A DNA stretch of 64,000 nucleotides from Schistocerca nitens (GCF_023898315.1 NC_064617.1:710293202-710357201), one strand, 5' to 3'. Numbered from the stretch's first letter, positions 34,347 through 45,229 are shown. Notes: a model not told the origin generated them from the sequence alone. Translations and numbers: made by a program.

Positions 34347-35974
34347 TGCGGGTTTTTGAAAGAAAGAAAATGATGGTTTGGTGTGGCCCTCAACTGCACA
34401 CCCACAGACTCAGAGTTGAAATATGAAAAGTTTTTGCTGGTTTCGTTGTCTAGGGGCTGGGATCCGTAGTTGCCGCATTACAAGCCAAATACTGCTGAGT
34501 CTACAGTATACAATATGAATACACACATGAATCAAATGGTCGAAGGTTCCTATCACTCGGCAATTGCAAATGTAGCGTAGAAATTTATAAATGAAAGATT
34601 TAATTAAATAAAATCTGCAGGTACTGTCTTAACGACTTTAAATGATGAGTACGATAGTAGATGTACTTTTGAGAATGCAGTATATTTCTGCAAAACACTT
34701 ATTGGTGTCGATGGTCCAGCAATTACATAAAATATAAATTGAATAACAGGGAAACAATAGATTCCTACTTCACATAATTAGTTATGCACAACAACATAGC
34801 TCGCGAGATATTCACTTCTAGATGCATACTATGTCTTCACTGCAGAAGCCACAGAAATCACAGAAGAGCACAAGTCGGCACTCCGAAATATTTCTATCTC
34901 CCGCAACCACGTGCAAACCGGTCCACACTCTCCAAGTCTCTCCTGCAACTGAGCATCCCTGTCGCATCTCCGCATCCAGCACTCACTCCCGTGTCCTCTC
35001 CCTTTCTCCTAGAACTCTTCTCTTGCTTCCATCCAGTCTCCCCATTCACGAGCACTGTGTTCGGCTAGAGCGCTCGCGTCATGTCTTCAAGCCAACGCAC
35101 CCACACAAACATAATGAAACACATTTGAAATACTGGATTTACATTTAAATAACGTGAAATTAAATAAATATTCCTATGACTGGACCATAAACACGCTCTT
35201 AACATCATCATTAAATACATAAACAAATTAAATAAACATATATCACAGGAATAGCAAGCAAAAATAGGCCAGTAGTCTAATGTCTCTGTGCTTTCTAATA
35301 CACTGTAAATATTTGACGAATTTCTTCATGAATAGTATATATCAGATATAAACAAAGACATAGATGAAAGAATATATTTATAAGCATGCTGCTACCATTT
35401 TTTCGTGTAACTGTGAAGTACTTATGGCCTGACACGATCGATAGTAATCAGCCACTTTGACCTCCAATAACTCATGTATTATGCAAGTTACATACCAATT
35501 TAGGTTTACACTAATGGCTTTCTAAAGAAATGTCGATCAATGAAATCAAATGAACCATTTATATTTTGGAAAGTCGTTGCTAGGTGTTGCTTGTATAATT
35601 CACAGTCTGATACTAAACTTCAAACTAATAAAGATATTGAAATCTGATTACACCATCAGAATCGTTGTGCAAATAATCGTAATGTACATGTTTCTTTTCG
35701 AGGTATCATGATTCCTCTGGTTACTAGTAATTTCCATATGAACTGTGAAATGGCCATGATGGTTTCACAAAGTCCACCAACTTTGGCACTCTCGGCATAC
35801 AAGTCTCTTTCATCGACACAGCGTCACTGTGGAATTCCCAGCCATGTGGCCACTGGACACCAGCTAACATTCGGCACCACGTGGTCGGGGCCCGCCAATA
35901 TACCCCAGCGCGGCCACGCCAACTCCGAACTTTAGAATATTTCCAGGGCACCACAACTCGCCTGTTACCTCACA
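34347..35974 (-). repeat. 5' LTR of the non-autonomous LTR retrotransposon
   Basis: Uninterrupted LTR of about 1,628 bp, starting TGCGGG and ending CTCACA on the plus strand. Compared with the 3' LTR it shows scattered substitutions and a few small indels, including an extra GGTTTCGTTGTCTAGGGGCT-type block near 34440. This indicates an insertion that is not recent. Confidence 0.9.
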
Positions 35975-35978
35975 ACTG

Positions 35979-36284
35979 ATTGGTCTCATATCCTTGGCCT
36001 TGGTATGATCAATTCTCCCTGGCTTTGGAATAAAGACAACCTTACTGCCCTCCAGGCATTGGTAATGATTCCTGCTGCTAGGCTTTCCCTGAATAACCTG
36101 CATAGGACTCTTATAAGATTCTCTCCTGCTTGTTGCACATTCCATGCGTGCCCGGTGACTTGAATGGTTGAAATGTTCCCACTGCCCATTGGATTTTGCT
36201 GAAGTCAACACAATTCATGACCGATTCCCAATCCTATCTTTGAATGCGTGAGAACCATGGTCTCTCAGGGATCACATTCTGGTC
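35979..36284 (-). pseudogene. R1/I-type ORF2: N-terminal RT fragment between two insertions
   Basis: The minus strand reads, across two frames, VGTFQPFK-like and then PSSRNHYQCLEGSKVVFIPKPG and AKDMRPIS. This is the start of an RT palm. It ends exactly at the LTR element boundary, and the continuation LSSFILKSLEK is found 13.7 kb away at 22290. On the other side it is cut at 36284 by the 3' end of the CR1-like element. Confidence 0.85.
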
Positions 36285-36300
36285 GATTAGATTAGATTAG
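36285..36300 (-). repeat. 3'-terminal (TAATC)n tail of CR1-like element
   Basis: Plus strand GATTAGATTAGATTAG. Short tandem repeats at the 3' end are characteristic of CR1/L2-type LINEs. Confidence 0.85.
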
Positions 36301-36417
36301 TTTTCGTTCCATAGATCCGTGCTGAGGAGATCCTCGTGGATGTGGAACATGTCAAATTCTTTTTTTTTTTTTTAAAGCTGAAATAACAATACTAATAGTA
36401 TGAATATATACAATACA

Positions 36418-39285
36418 TCATTTGTTTCTATTAAAAAATTCGTCAATGGAGTAGGAGTTGGCCACTAGTAAGTCTTTCAGGCTCCTTTTAAACTGATCTT
36501 TATTTGTAACTAAATTTTTTATGTTTACTGGCAAATTATTGAAGATGAGTGTTCCTGAGTAGTGGACCCCTTTTTGAACTAAAGTAAGTGCTTTTAAGTC
36601 CTTGTGCAGATCATTTTTGTTCCTGGTATTGTATGTATGAACTGAGCTGTTTGTTGGAAAAAGAGATATATTATTTAGGACAAATTTCATTAATGAGTAA
36701 ATATACTGAGAGGCAGTAGTTAGTATACCCAGTTCTTTAAGAGGTTTCTACAGGACGTCCGTGAATTTACTCCACAAATAATACGTATTACACGCTTTTG
36801 GACAGTGAAACTTTAATTTGACTTGAAGAGTTACCCCAAAATATTATACCATATGACATGATGGAATGAAAGTAGGCAAAGTATGCAAGCTTTTTCATTT
36901 TTATGTTGCCTATGTCTGCTAACACTCGAATTGCAAATACAGATTTGTTAAGGCGTTTCTGCAGTTGTGTGGTGTGCTCTTCCCATCTGAATTAAGTTCC
37001 TGGGATTACAACTTGATAATAAAGACTGTCAACCTCTTCTATCTGCTCTTCTTCGTATTTTATGCATTTGCTGGGTGGAAACCTCTTACAGGTTCTGAAT
37101 TGCATATAGTGAGTCTTTTCAAAGTTTAATGTCAGTGAGTTGGCTTTAAACCATTTATTAATATCCATGAAAATATCATTAGCAGATCTTTCTAGAACTA
37201 CACTTGACATACTATTTATTGCAATACTTGTGTCATCCACAAACAAAACGAACTCTGCTTCTGGCACTGTAACTGATGAGAGATCATTAATGTACACAAG
37301 AAAAAGCAATGGCCCTAAGATGGATCCTTGTGGGACACCACATGTAATTTCTTCCCATTCTGATGATGACTGATGACTTAATTCACTAGTCCCTTGCACT
37401 GACAACCTTTGTTTCCTGTTAGTGAGTTATGACTTGAACCATTTTGCAGCACTGCCCGTGACACCATAGAATTCTAATTTACTTAAAAGGATGTTGTGGT
37501 TCACACAATCAAATGCCTTTGACAAATCACAGAAAATACCTGCTGCTTGTAATTTGTTATTTAATGAATTAAGTACATTTTCACTGTAGGTGTAAATAGC
37601 CTTCTCGATATCAGAACCCTTCAGAAATCCAAACTGTGTTCTTGATAATATGTTATTTGTGGTCAGATGGTTGAGCAGCTGCCTGTACATTACTTTTTTC
37701 TAAAATTTTTGAGAATGCTGGCAAAAGTGAAATCGGTCTGTAGTTTGATGGTATCTCTTTATCCCCTTTCTTGAAAAGGGGCTTAACGTCTGCATATTTT
37801 AGCCAGTCAGGAAATGTCCCAGTTATAATTGACTGGTTACACAAGTAACTTAGAATTGTACTAAACTCACAAGAACATGCCTTAATTAACTTTGTTGATA
37901 TTTCATCGTACCCACTAGAATGCTTTGTTTTTAAAGATTTTATTATGGACGTTATTTCTTTTGGTGAAGTGAGTGATATATTCATGTACTTGAAGCTATT
38001 TGTGAAGTCTAGTTTCAGATATTCAAGGGCATTATTTACTGATCCTGAAAGTCCCATTCTATCAGTAACGGATATAAAGTACTTGTTAAATAGATTTGCC
38101 ACACTACGCCCATCAGTTACTAATGTGTCATCTACCCTTAGTGCTATTTGCTCCTGTTCCTTTCTGGTTCTACCAGTCTGCTCTTTCACTATATCCCATA
38201 TTGTTTTTATTTTGTTCCCTGACATTGCTATCTTCTTCTTGTAGTGCATTTGTTTAGACGTCTGAATTACTTTTTTTAATGTTTTACAGTATTCCTTGTA
38301 TTTAGCTAAATCATCAGCATTGGAGCTATTCTTGGTCGACAGATACATTTTCCTTTTTGTCTTACAGGAAATCTTTAATTCCTTGTGTAATCCATGGTTT
38401 TATTATAGACTTCTGTTTAATTTGAGTAACGTTTAGAGGAAAACAGTTTTCAAACATGGTACTGACATTGTTCATGAATGTGTTATATTTTTCATTCATG
38501 TCATGAGCACTATAAACATCTTTCCAGTTCATATCTTTGAGCAGTTTTCTAAAACACTCAATTTTTGGTTGATTGACTACTCTCCTGTACTCAGATTTAG
38601 CAGTCTTGATAATCTGCTTAGAATTTACATCTAAAACAAGGAGCTGCATGTCATGATCTGATAGTCCATTTATAACAGGTTTTATGATATGATTTTGTTC
38701 CTTTGATTTGTCTATAAAAATGTTATCAATGGCTGTCCTTGAGGATTTAGTGATCCTAGTTGGAAAGTTTACAGTGTGAGTTAGATTGAAAGACAACATT
38801 ACTAACTGCAGTGAATGTTTACTGGAAGATTGCATTAGAAAATCTGTATTAAAGTCACCAGCAATCAAAATTTCTTTGTTTCTTCCTGTTAAATAACCCA
38901 AAAGAGCTTCTAGATGATCTAAGAATAGATTATAATTTCCTGCAGGTGCTCGGTAAATAGTTATTATTATATAGGATCTGTTATGGAACTCTACTTCTGT
39001 TGCACATGCTTCTAGATGCTGCTCTAAACAGAATTTATTAACGTCAATGTTCTTGAATTTATGGCAGTTTTTGATAAATGTGGCAACTCCTCCTCCATCC
39101 ATTTAAGCTAGCTTAAATCCTGAAATGTCTAACATATCTATATCAGTGGTCACTTGATGTTCAAAGAGGCAGATTATGTCAATTTGGTTAGATGAATTCA
39201 TTTCATCGATACAAAGGAGTAGTTCATCAACTTTATTTCTAAGTCCTGGAATGTTCTGGTGTAATAAAGATAACTGATACTGCAT
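36418..39285 (-). pseudogene. CR1-like ORF2: endonuclease and reverse transcriptase
   Basis: The endonuclease runs from 39285: LSLLHQNIPGLRNKVDELL and DIICLFEH, then an in-frame stop at 39103 after GFKLA. In the same frame follow GGGVATFIKN, IYRAPAGNYNLFLDHLE, EILIAGDFNTDFL and GLSDHDMQLLVL (Asp/Asn and SDH boxes intact). A frameshift near 38355 leads to the RT: SSGYDEISTKLIK, DVKPLFKKGDKEIPSNYRPI, a second frameshift near 37685, IFCDLSKAFDCVNHNILL, a stop near 37424, GVPQGSILGPLLFLVYINDL, and LFVDDTSIAI. The last is the active-site box with Val for Ala (F-V-D-D). A C-terminal segment lies at 36690-36418. Two frameshifts and two stops make it inactive, although nearly all motifs are readable. 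Confidence 0.9.
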
Positions 39286-39453
39286 ACTAATGGGATTGTA
39301 ACTGCTTTGGCGAAGATGAACTGGCAGTTTCTGATTACTTTCTGTTAAACACTGTTTAAATGGAGGCTGTATGATACAATCTGACTCCTGTTCATCTGTT
39401 TTCTCAAACTGAGTGTGTCTGCCAATCTCTCTTAAAACTCCCCCTTCCCTATC

Positions 39454-40420
39454 CTAAAAAAGGCATCCCTCTGACACCTGTGACGACTGGTATTTTACCA
39501 CTTGTGCCAGTTTTCCCTTCCCTTTCCTATTGAGGTGAAGACCATGCCTAGTGTAGTCCCACCTATCGATAGCATCCACAGGAATCAAACAAATATGGGA
39601 CCCTATATCCGTCCTAAGCAGCCACTCCAACTCGAAGTTCACCCTCCCTACGGAAGAGTTCAAATGAGGCCGATCATGGCGTCTCAACACAGACACAAAT
39701 CCCACACTCGTATGCTTCGTTGCTGATGCTATCTTCACCAGGTCACTCTCTATGGAATATTCAGAGTTTCTGTCAATGCTATTTCCCGGACCACCGACTA
39801 TAACCACGGCATCCTTCTTTGTGAAATCCTTGCATAAAGCACCTACATCCTCTGTTACCTGACCCAGATCTGCACTAGGCTTGAAAAAGTTTGTGACCTG
39901 GTACTCTGGACCTAGATTTTCCTGCAGTAGTTGGCCAACACCTCTACCATGGGAACTACCTAACAACAGAACTTTCTTTCTCTTTACAAATTTCCCTACC
40001 TTTTTCAAGTCCTTGAAAGCTTGTTGTGCCCTTTCTACAGCTTCAGCTACATGAAGCTCATCCGATTCTGACTGAGGCAAATCTATTTTCAAGATTTATG
40101 ACAAAGCTGTCTGATGCTCTCCTTTGCCTGTTCCCCCTATTACCTGTTGCCACTTCCCACCTCTGTTCACCCTTCTCCCTCTTTAACCTGTCCATATCCT
40201 CCCTTGCCTTGTCTAGGTCAGCTTGAAGAGCTGCAATTTTCCCTTCCTGTTCCAGTATTTTCCTATCTCTACTACAGATCCTACAATACCACTGGTGAAC
40301 CTCATTTATGTCCCCATTTTCCACGCCACTACATTCGCCCCAATGAAAGAAACTACAGCACCCATCACACCACACCCCGGAACTAACGATCCTACGGCAT
40401 GTCGCACACTTCTCACTCAT
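39454..40420 (-). pseudogene. CR1-like ORF1: PHD finger plus SGNH-esterase-like domain
   Basis: The first part (40420-40058) begins CATCRRIVSSGVWCDGC, then FFHWGEC and WYCRIC, the Cys4-His-Cys3 spacing of a PHD finger. It is followed by a charged coiled coil (KIAALQADLDKAREDMDRLK). The second part (40092-39454, another frame) has VLLLGSSHGRGVGQLL (block I with the candidate nucleophilic Ser), VVIVGGPGNSID (GxN-like block) and DYTRHGLHLNRKGKGKL (Asp/His block V), an SGNH/GDSL hydrolase layout. A single frameshift near 40080 separates the two halves. ORF1 proteins with PHD and esterase domains are known in CR1-group elements, where they bind nucleic acid and possibly lipid esters. Confidence 0.85.
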
Positions 40421-40547
40421 GGTAAAAACAGAAATCGTATAAGCTGATTTAAGTAGTGACTAAAACGTAAACAAAGGACCCTAAAAACTATTCAGGCAGA
40501 TATAAATAAATTGAAAGAGTACTGAATAAAAAACTGGTGATTACATA

Positions 40548-40795
40548 TAACTCACTGTTTACTTACAATACGCGCGCGTGAAATTAAGCCTAAAATCCGT
40601 GCTATAGGCGCGAGAAGGAAAATAAACTTCTTACCCCATTTAATCTTCACTTCACTAACACTTCCACTAATGTAACAACACTTATATTATATTTATACCA
40701 ACTGGAAACGTTTATCTATAAGTTTAATTCACTGCTTACTTACGATTCGCGCGTGTGAAATTAGGCCTAGGATTCATGCTACAGGATACAGGCAC
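40548..40795 (-). repeat. Tandem 5' UTR units of CR1-like element
   Basis: Two related units of about 60 bp lie some 177 bp apart (about 40548-40612 and 40725-40784). They share CACTG-TTACTTAC, a CGCGCG patch and GTGAAATTA-GCCTA. Repeated units 5' of a LINE ORF often act as internal promoters; that role here is inference. Confidence 0.6.
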
Positions 40796-40799
40796 CAGA

Positions 40800-42091
40800 G
40801 CATACTAAGGGAAGTGAGTTTTGAGAAGTAATTCCAGCATCTCATGTGCTGTCTTTGTATATTCCCCATCTTCCTCCCTCAATGTACGTCCTGAAGTAGT
40901 TGGTACTCCAGTGTGGATTTTGTGTCATCTGGCCTTAGAAGCCATTCCCTCCAGTTCCTCACAGAAAGCCTTCCAGGATGCCTCCTTTTCTTGTCTAATT
41001 GCAAGCTTGTAATTAACAAGGGCCTCACAATATTTTTCCCACTGTCCTTTACATCTAGCTAAGTTAAACAGTCTTCATACCCGTCTTCTTTGCACTTCCA
41101 AGTAGTTGTTCCACCAAGGCACACTCATATTTGTGCACTTCTTGGTGACTGAGCAGTTGTCCTGGTATGAGGTCACTATGGCAGAGGTTGCAGCCTCTGC
41201 TACTTCCTCAAACTCTACTGGATTCCTTATCAAGTTTTAATTTCCGATAAGCTTAAGTCAAGTCCCTCCTATATGTCTCCCAGTCTGTTTTCCTAGGATT
41301 CCTATAGGCCGTGGCCTGTCTGATTCCCATTTCAACTTTGAATTTAATATACATTTGATCCGATGAGGATGGCTCCAATACCATATGCCATTGTTTGACA
41401 TAGCTGTCCATCATTATGGAATCAAAGGTTATTTCAATTACTTCTTCCCTTCTGCTGTTCCTGAATGTAGGTTCGTCACCCCTATTCAGGAACTCCAAGT
41501 TATTAGACAAGAGAAATTCAAGAAAGTACTCACCTCTACTGTTGGTGCCCTTGCTGCCCCACGCTAGGTTGTGGACATTGGCATCACATCCAACCAACAG
41601 TTCGTCGCCTTGCCGATGGCAAGCTTCCATCAGTCTCCTCACCTTCAAAGGAGGGGGAGGGGGGAGAGATATCTTTGTAAGAATGGCATGCTGAGACCAA
41701 AACAATTTCTAATTTTTATTGTGATACCTTCCTCACATTGCTGCATCCTGATGGTCATCAGGTCCCTGGAACAGAAATCCAAAATCCATCACTGGCATGA
41801 AAGAAATCCCATTTCTCACATAAATGCATGTTCTGGAGTTTCTTAGATTTCTAGCATGTATCAGCTTACCTCAAGTGCCACTGAGACTCGATACAACCCC
41901 TTTATATTAGTAGGGTTCTTGTATCAGGTCCATGTCCACTTCCTGTCCACTCAGGCGATGGCTCAGGGCATCAGTGGCCTCATTACTGTGCTGCAGATTA
42001 ATGTGCAGCACCTCAAGGCTCCATCTTGCTGCCATAATTGCTTTTGAGGTCTTTGATTGCCCTGACACTGATCTGCAAGAACACTAAAGAC
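40800..42091 (-). pseudogene. R1/I-type ORF2: endonuclease and linker
   Basis: The minus-strand endonuclease begins near 42060 (LQISVRAIKDLKSN) and is clear at 41705-41253: LLVGCDANVHNLAWGS (GDFN-like box with Cys for Gly), NSRGEYFLEFLLSNNLEFLN, and SSSDQMYIKF, where the SDH His is replaced by Gln. The linker after 41253 contains pieces reading VPWWNN-like and KGQWEKYCEALVNYK and ends LLKTHFP at about 40805, where the CR1-like element begins. The lost His and stops make it inactive. Confidence 0.82.
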
Positions 42092-42103
42092 AATTTCAGG
42101 TCT
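42092..42103. repeat. Target-site duplication of SINE
   Basis: AATTTCAGGTCT here and at 42394-42405. Confidence 0.9.
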
Positions 42104-42393
42104 GAAACTTCATGGCAGATTAAAACTGTGTGCCGGACTGAGACTCTAACTCGGGACCTTTGCCTTTCGTGGGCAAGTGCTCTACCAACTGAGCCACCCA
42201 AGCACGACTCACACCCCATCCTCACAGCTTTACTTCCACCAGTACCTTGTGTTCTTCACAGAAGCTCTCCTGCGAACCTTGCAGAACTAGCACTCCTGGA
42301 AGAAAGGCTATTGTGGAGACATGGCTTAGCCACAGCCTGGGCACACTCTGCTGCAGAGTGAAAATCTCATTCTGGAAACATCCCCCAGGCTGG
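42104..42393 (-). mobile_element. tRNA-related SINE (290 bp)
   Basis: Exactly bounded by a 12-bp duplication. In minus orientation it starts near CAGCCTGGGGGATG, contains CTCTGCAGCAGAGTG, and ends with a tRNA-like module (A-box-like TGGCTCAGTTGG, degenerate B box) followed by CACAGTTTTAATCTGCC. The same family is at 47858-48348. It inserted between the endonuclease and ORF1 of the R1/I-type element. Confidence 0.88.
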
Positions 42394-42405
42394 AATTTCA
42401 GGTCT

Positions 42406-43316
42406 TGCTCTTGCATCGCCTTCAGGGACTTCTCACCGACCTCCAACAGCAGGGTTCCTCCTTCTGGTACAGCCTTCTGGTCGATTGCTCTACAATCCTC
42501 TGTCAAGACTTTTGTGTTCTGGACCCCTAGTGTCTCAAACAGTCTTTGGAGAGATATCCTTAAGGATCTTTGCCACCCATATTGATACCTTTGGGCTTTG
42601 TGGTCTTAAGTAGCTCAGCTACCATCATGACCAGCAGTTTCGCATCCTCCGATGTTGATATCATGGGTACCTTGTCCTTGAGCCATTCCAGCATATGAAC
42701 CCTCTCACAGACAAAACTGAGGGCGCCACGATCTAGGTAGACCCTCTTGAAATTGGGTCCTGGGCCAGTTCATTGTCCCCCTCCCCAGTCTTTTCAAGGA
42801 GCTCCTCCTGCTGCGAAGTGGTGATTACCAGTGGATAGACTTCGTGGGTAATTGCCATCCTAAAAACCAAGACTGCAACACTAGAGGTCTGTTTCCCTAT
42901 TCCTTGCCTCAGCTTTTTCTGGACTCGCTTATCCTGAGAGGAGAGAGTCTTCAATTCCTCCCTTATCCTCTTGTTACCTGTCTTCGACGTTGAGGGGGGT
43001 CTGCGTATCCCCTTCAACCTGAGATAGTTTTTTCTTGGGATGTCTTGGGCTCAAGCCCTTTTAATTCCCTCCACTTTTGTTTGGGAAGCTATTCTTTTCC
43101 TTCCTTTTGTTTCTGTTTCCTGAGAAGTTTCTTCCTCTGGGCCCCAGACAAGGCTTTAATCTTGATCTGGTCCAACTTCTCTGTTACAGATCCCACTTCT
43201 TGCTCAGGTCTAGATCCTGATTCAGTAATCCGAGTGCCTTCAATAAGTCCTGACCCTGGTGTTTGGATGTCTGAGGTCTCAGTTTGTTTTAAATTATTTT
43301 CATCAGTCGTGTCCAT
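42406..43316 (-). pseudogene. R1/I-type ORF1 (Gag-like), broken
   Basis: It likely starts at 43316 with MDTTDENNLKQTETSDIQTP, followed by a Lys/Gln-rich basic stretch (KLLRKQKQKEGKE). A second segment, 43017-42733, includes VAVLVFRMAITHEVYPLVIT and reads toward ALSFVCERVHMLEWLKDKVP in the next frame. This resembles the Gag-like ORF1 preceding ORF2 in this LINE group. No CCHC knuckle is visible in what remains. Frameshifts and stops are frequent. The SINE at 42104 interrupts its 3' end. Confidence 0.6.
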
Positions 43317-43477
43317 CTTGGTGCCACAAGATTTGGGGATCTACGCGGTCCACACCACGGAAATAACACGTGGTGTAAGGCTACTTACTCAGGGAGGTCG
43401 TCCGGTATCCCTGAGGCTCCATTTGTGACACATCATCCCATGTGCCATGCAACTCTTGGCATGGATTGCATCACACC

Positions 43478-43491
43478 TTGGATTGGGGAAG
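43478..43491. repeat. Target-site duplication of SINE
   Basis: TTGGATTGGGGAAG here and at 43687-43700. Confidence 0.92.
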
Positions 43492-43686
43492 CCGGCCGAA
43501 GTGGCCGTGTGGTTAAAGTCGCTGCAGTCTGGAACCGCAAGCCCGCTACGGTCGCAGGTTCGAATCCTGCTTCGGGCATGGATGTTTGTGATGTCCTTAG
43601 GTTAGTTAGGTTTAACTAGTTCTAAGTTTGGACTAATGACCTCAGCAGTTGAGTCCCATAGTGCTCAGAGCCATTTGAACCATTTT
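43492..43686 (+). mobile_element. tRNA-derived SINE (195 bp)
   Basis: The head starts CCGGCCGAAGTGGCCG and has a tRNA-like fold with A-box-like TGGCCGTGTGG and B-box GGTTCGAATCC. A body ending CATTTGAACCATTTTTT follows. A perfect 14-bp target duplication flanks it. It is inserted in the 5' UTR of the R1/I-type element. I recall this family as abundant in locusts, which supports the organism call. Confidence 0.93.
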
Positions 43687-43780
43687 TTGGATTGGGGAAG
43701 GGAATTGGGAAAGGACTAGGAGTGGATAAGGAAGACAGGACGTTGTGGGACACTCTTAGTGTGATCCATCAGCTAAGGCC

Positions 43781-45225
43781 TTTCCAGCAGAAGGTCCTCT
43801 ACCTTCAGCATAGCCCTCAGCTTCACACAGATACACAATACTCTTCACCCACATGGACAGTGCTTCACCAAGGTGGTGTCCCTGCTGTGAGTTTCTCCTC
43901 AGCAGACATGCATGCCGTTTTTCTGCCATGTGTGGCCATCCATCCTATGCCACCTTCTTTGATAACTCTTGTGACTGCCAGTATGGGGCGCATCCCTCTT
44001 CTCTGTTATCTCGTAGAGTTTGCTTTCGGTTCCTCGCCCGACAGCTTAACTTCACACTACCTGCCACCTTCCCGAGGGGTGTGAACCCTTCACTACCTTG
44101 GCTTTGTGTGACTGCCAGTGTTCACCTTGGCCTCCATTCGCCTCCTAAGGACACTACTCCAGCCTCACTCTATTGCCTTCACTTTCATGACCCTTGCACA
44201 GAACTTCACGATAGTACCTTTGTGTACGCTGATGACTCTCAGACTGACCGTGGTGTCGGGTGTGCCTTTGTCATTGGCACTGACATTTTCGATATCGGTT
44301 TTGGGAACACTGCTCAGTATTTACAGCAGAGCTCTTCGCCCTGTATCAGGCCACACAGTACATCCAGCTACACAGGCTTATCAATTGCATCATCTGCTCT
44401 GATTCTCTCAGCACACTTCAGAACCTCTGTGTGCTATACACCATCCATCCCTTAGTGCAACGAGTCCAGGAAAGCTGTCACTTGCTCACTCTTGATGGAG
44501 CCATTGTGATGTTTAGGTGGGTTACTGGTCACATCTGTCTGACAGGAAACGATGCCAATGATGATGCTGCCAAGGCTTCAGTCCTTGTACCTCAGCCTGC
44601 TAGATCTTACATTTCCTCTGATGATCTCTGTATTGCCATGTTGTTAGCAGATGGTGTCACTTTGGCATCATCACTGGTCCTCCCTTCATGGGAACAAGCT
44701 CCAGGCTATTAAGCCTTTCCCAGTGGTTTAGACGACCTCCTCTCGGCCATCTCACCATGAGGAGATCATTTTACCTAAGTTGCATATCAGTCACTGTCTT
44801 TATAGCCATCACCATTTGTTAAGTGATGCTTCCCAACCTCATTGTGCTGAACCTTTAACAGTACACAATTTCCTGACAGAATGCCTTTTTTTTAATCATT
44901 TATGTTCTCATTCATGTTTGCCATCTGAATTATCAGCTGTTTTAGTAAACAACGTGCTGGCTGTTGGACACGTTTTACTTCGTAGCAATATGGTGAAGCA
45001 CATTTAGTTTTTAGTTCGGGACCTCTGTTTCTCTGTGGCGTATTTTATAGATAGACCTTTCTCCACGTCCCTGCTTTTAGTTGTCTTCTCTCCTGTCGAC
45101 TGGGATTAATGTGTAGTCATTTTAACTCCTCTCTTTCTCTTCATGTTATACAGTCCTGACATGGGCACATATGACCCTAGTTCTTTTATGCCCTAAAACA
45201 AAGTAAAGTAAAACAAAACATATCC
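43781..45225 (+). pseudogene. 3' portion of an RNase H-bearing non-LTR element
   Basis: 5'-truncated LINE. The visible domain is RNase H in pieces: YADDSQTDRGVGCAFV near 44225 (the family has a DGS-type box), FTAELFALYQATQYIQ near 44310-44360 in another frame, CSDSLSTLQ near 44395, and VMFRWVTGHICLTGND near 44505-44555. Toward the 3' end comes a Cys/His-poor tail and then an A-rich terminus (CTAAAACAAAGTAAAGTAAAAC) at about 45225. The upstream part (43850-44110) is probably RT thumb but is not certain. Confidence 0.72.
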
Positions 45226-45229
45226 TGCG

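Larger units (their letters stand above)
22295..35974 (-). mobile_element. Non-autonomous LTR retrotransposon with Gag-like ORFs but no pol
   Basis: Two direct repeats of about 1.62 kb (22295-23750 plus 29951-30118, and 34347-35974) begin TG and end CA and bound an internal region of about 4.2 kb. A likely target duplication is TCTG (22291-22294) and ACTG (35975-35978). A tRNA-Pro-like primer-binding site (34328-34345) and a purine-rich tract (30119-30135) fix the orientation as minus. The internal region holds Gag-like ORFs and an accessory ORF. I find no protease, RT, RNase H or integrase. The 3' LTR is split by a 6.2 kb non-LTR insertion. The 4-bp duplication would fit a Ty3/Gypsy-like integrase acting in trans; that is inference. 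Confidence 0.85.
36285..40800 (-). mobile_element. CR1-like non-LTR retrotransposon (minus), near full length
   Basis: About 4.5 kb with two broken ORFs: ORF1 (40420-39454; PHD finger, coiled coil, SGNH-esterase-like domain) and ORF2 (39285-36418; endonuclease and RT, no RNase H). The 3' end is a TAATC microsatellite (36285-36300), as in CR1/L2-type elements. Upstream of ORF1 are two tandem copies of a putative 5' UTR unit. It interrupts the R1/I-type element between its endonuclease linker and RT. I could not identify a target duplication. Confidence 0.87.
20163..43780 (-). mobile_element. R1/I-type non-LTR retrotransposon (minus), shattered by nested insertions
   Basis: Five pieces read in order on the minus strand: 5' UTR and gag-like ORF1 (about 43780-42406), endonuclease and linker (about 42091-40800), N-terminal RT (36284-35979), and RT core plus RNase H (22294-20163). 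They are separated by SINEs (43492-43686, 42104-42393), a CR1-like element (36285-40800) and an LTR retrotransposon (22295-35974). Removing these leaves about 4.9 kb, a normal size for an R1/I-type LINE. The RT reading continues across the LTR insertion: MRPIS on the right piece is followed by RLSSFILKSLEK on the left piece. The 3' end at about 20163 has a short (AAATC)n tail. Confidence 0.85.

Noticed and set aside
43492-43580. Possible genuine tRNA gene
   Set aside because: It carries A- and B-box-like sequences, but it is the head of a SINE bounded by a 14-bp target duplication and followed by the SINE body.
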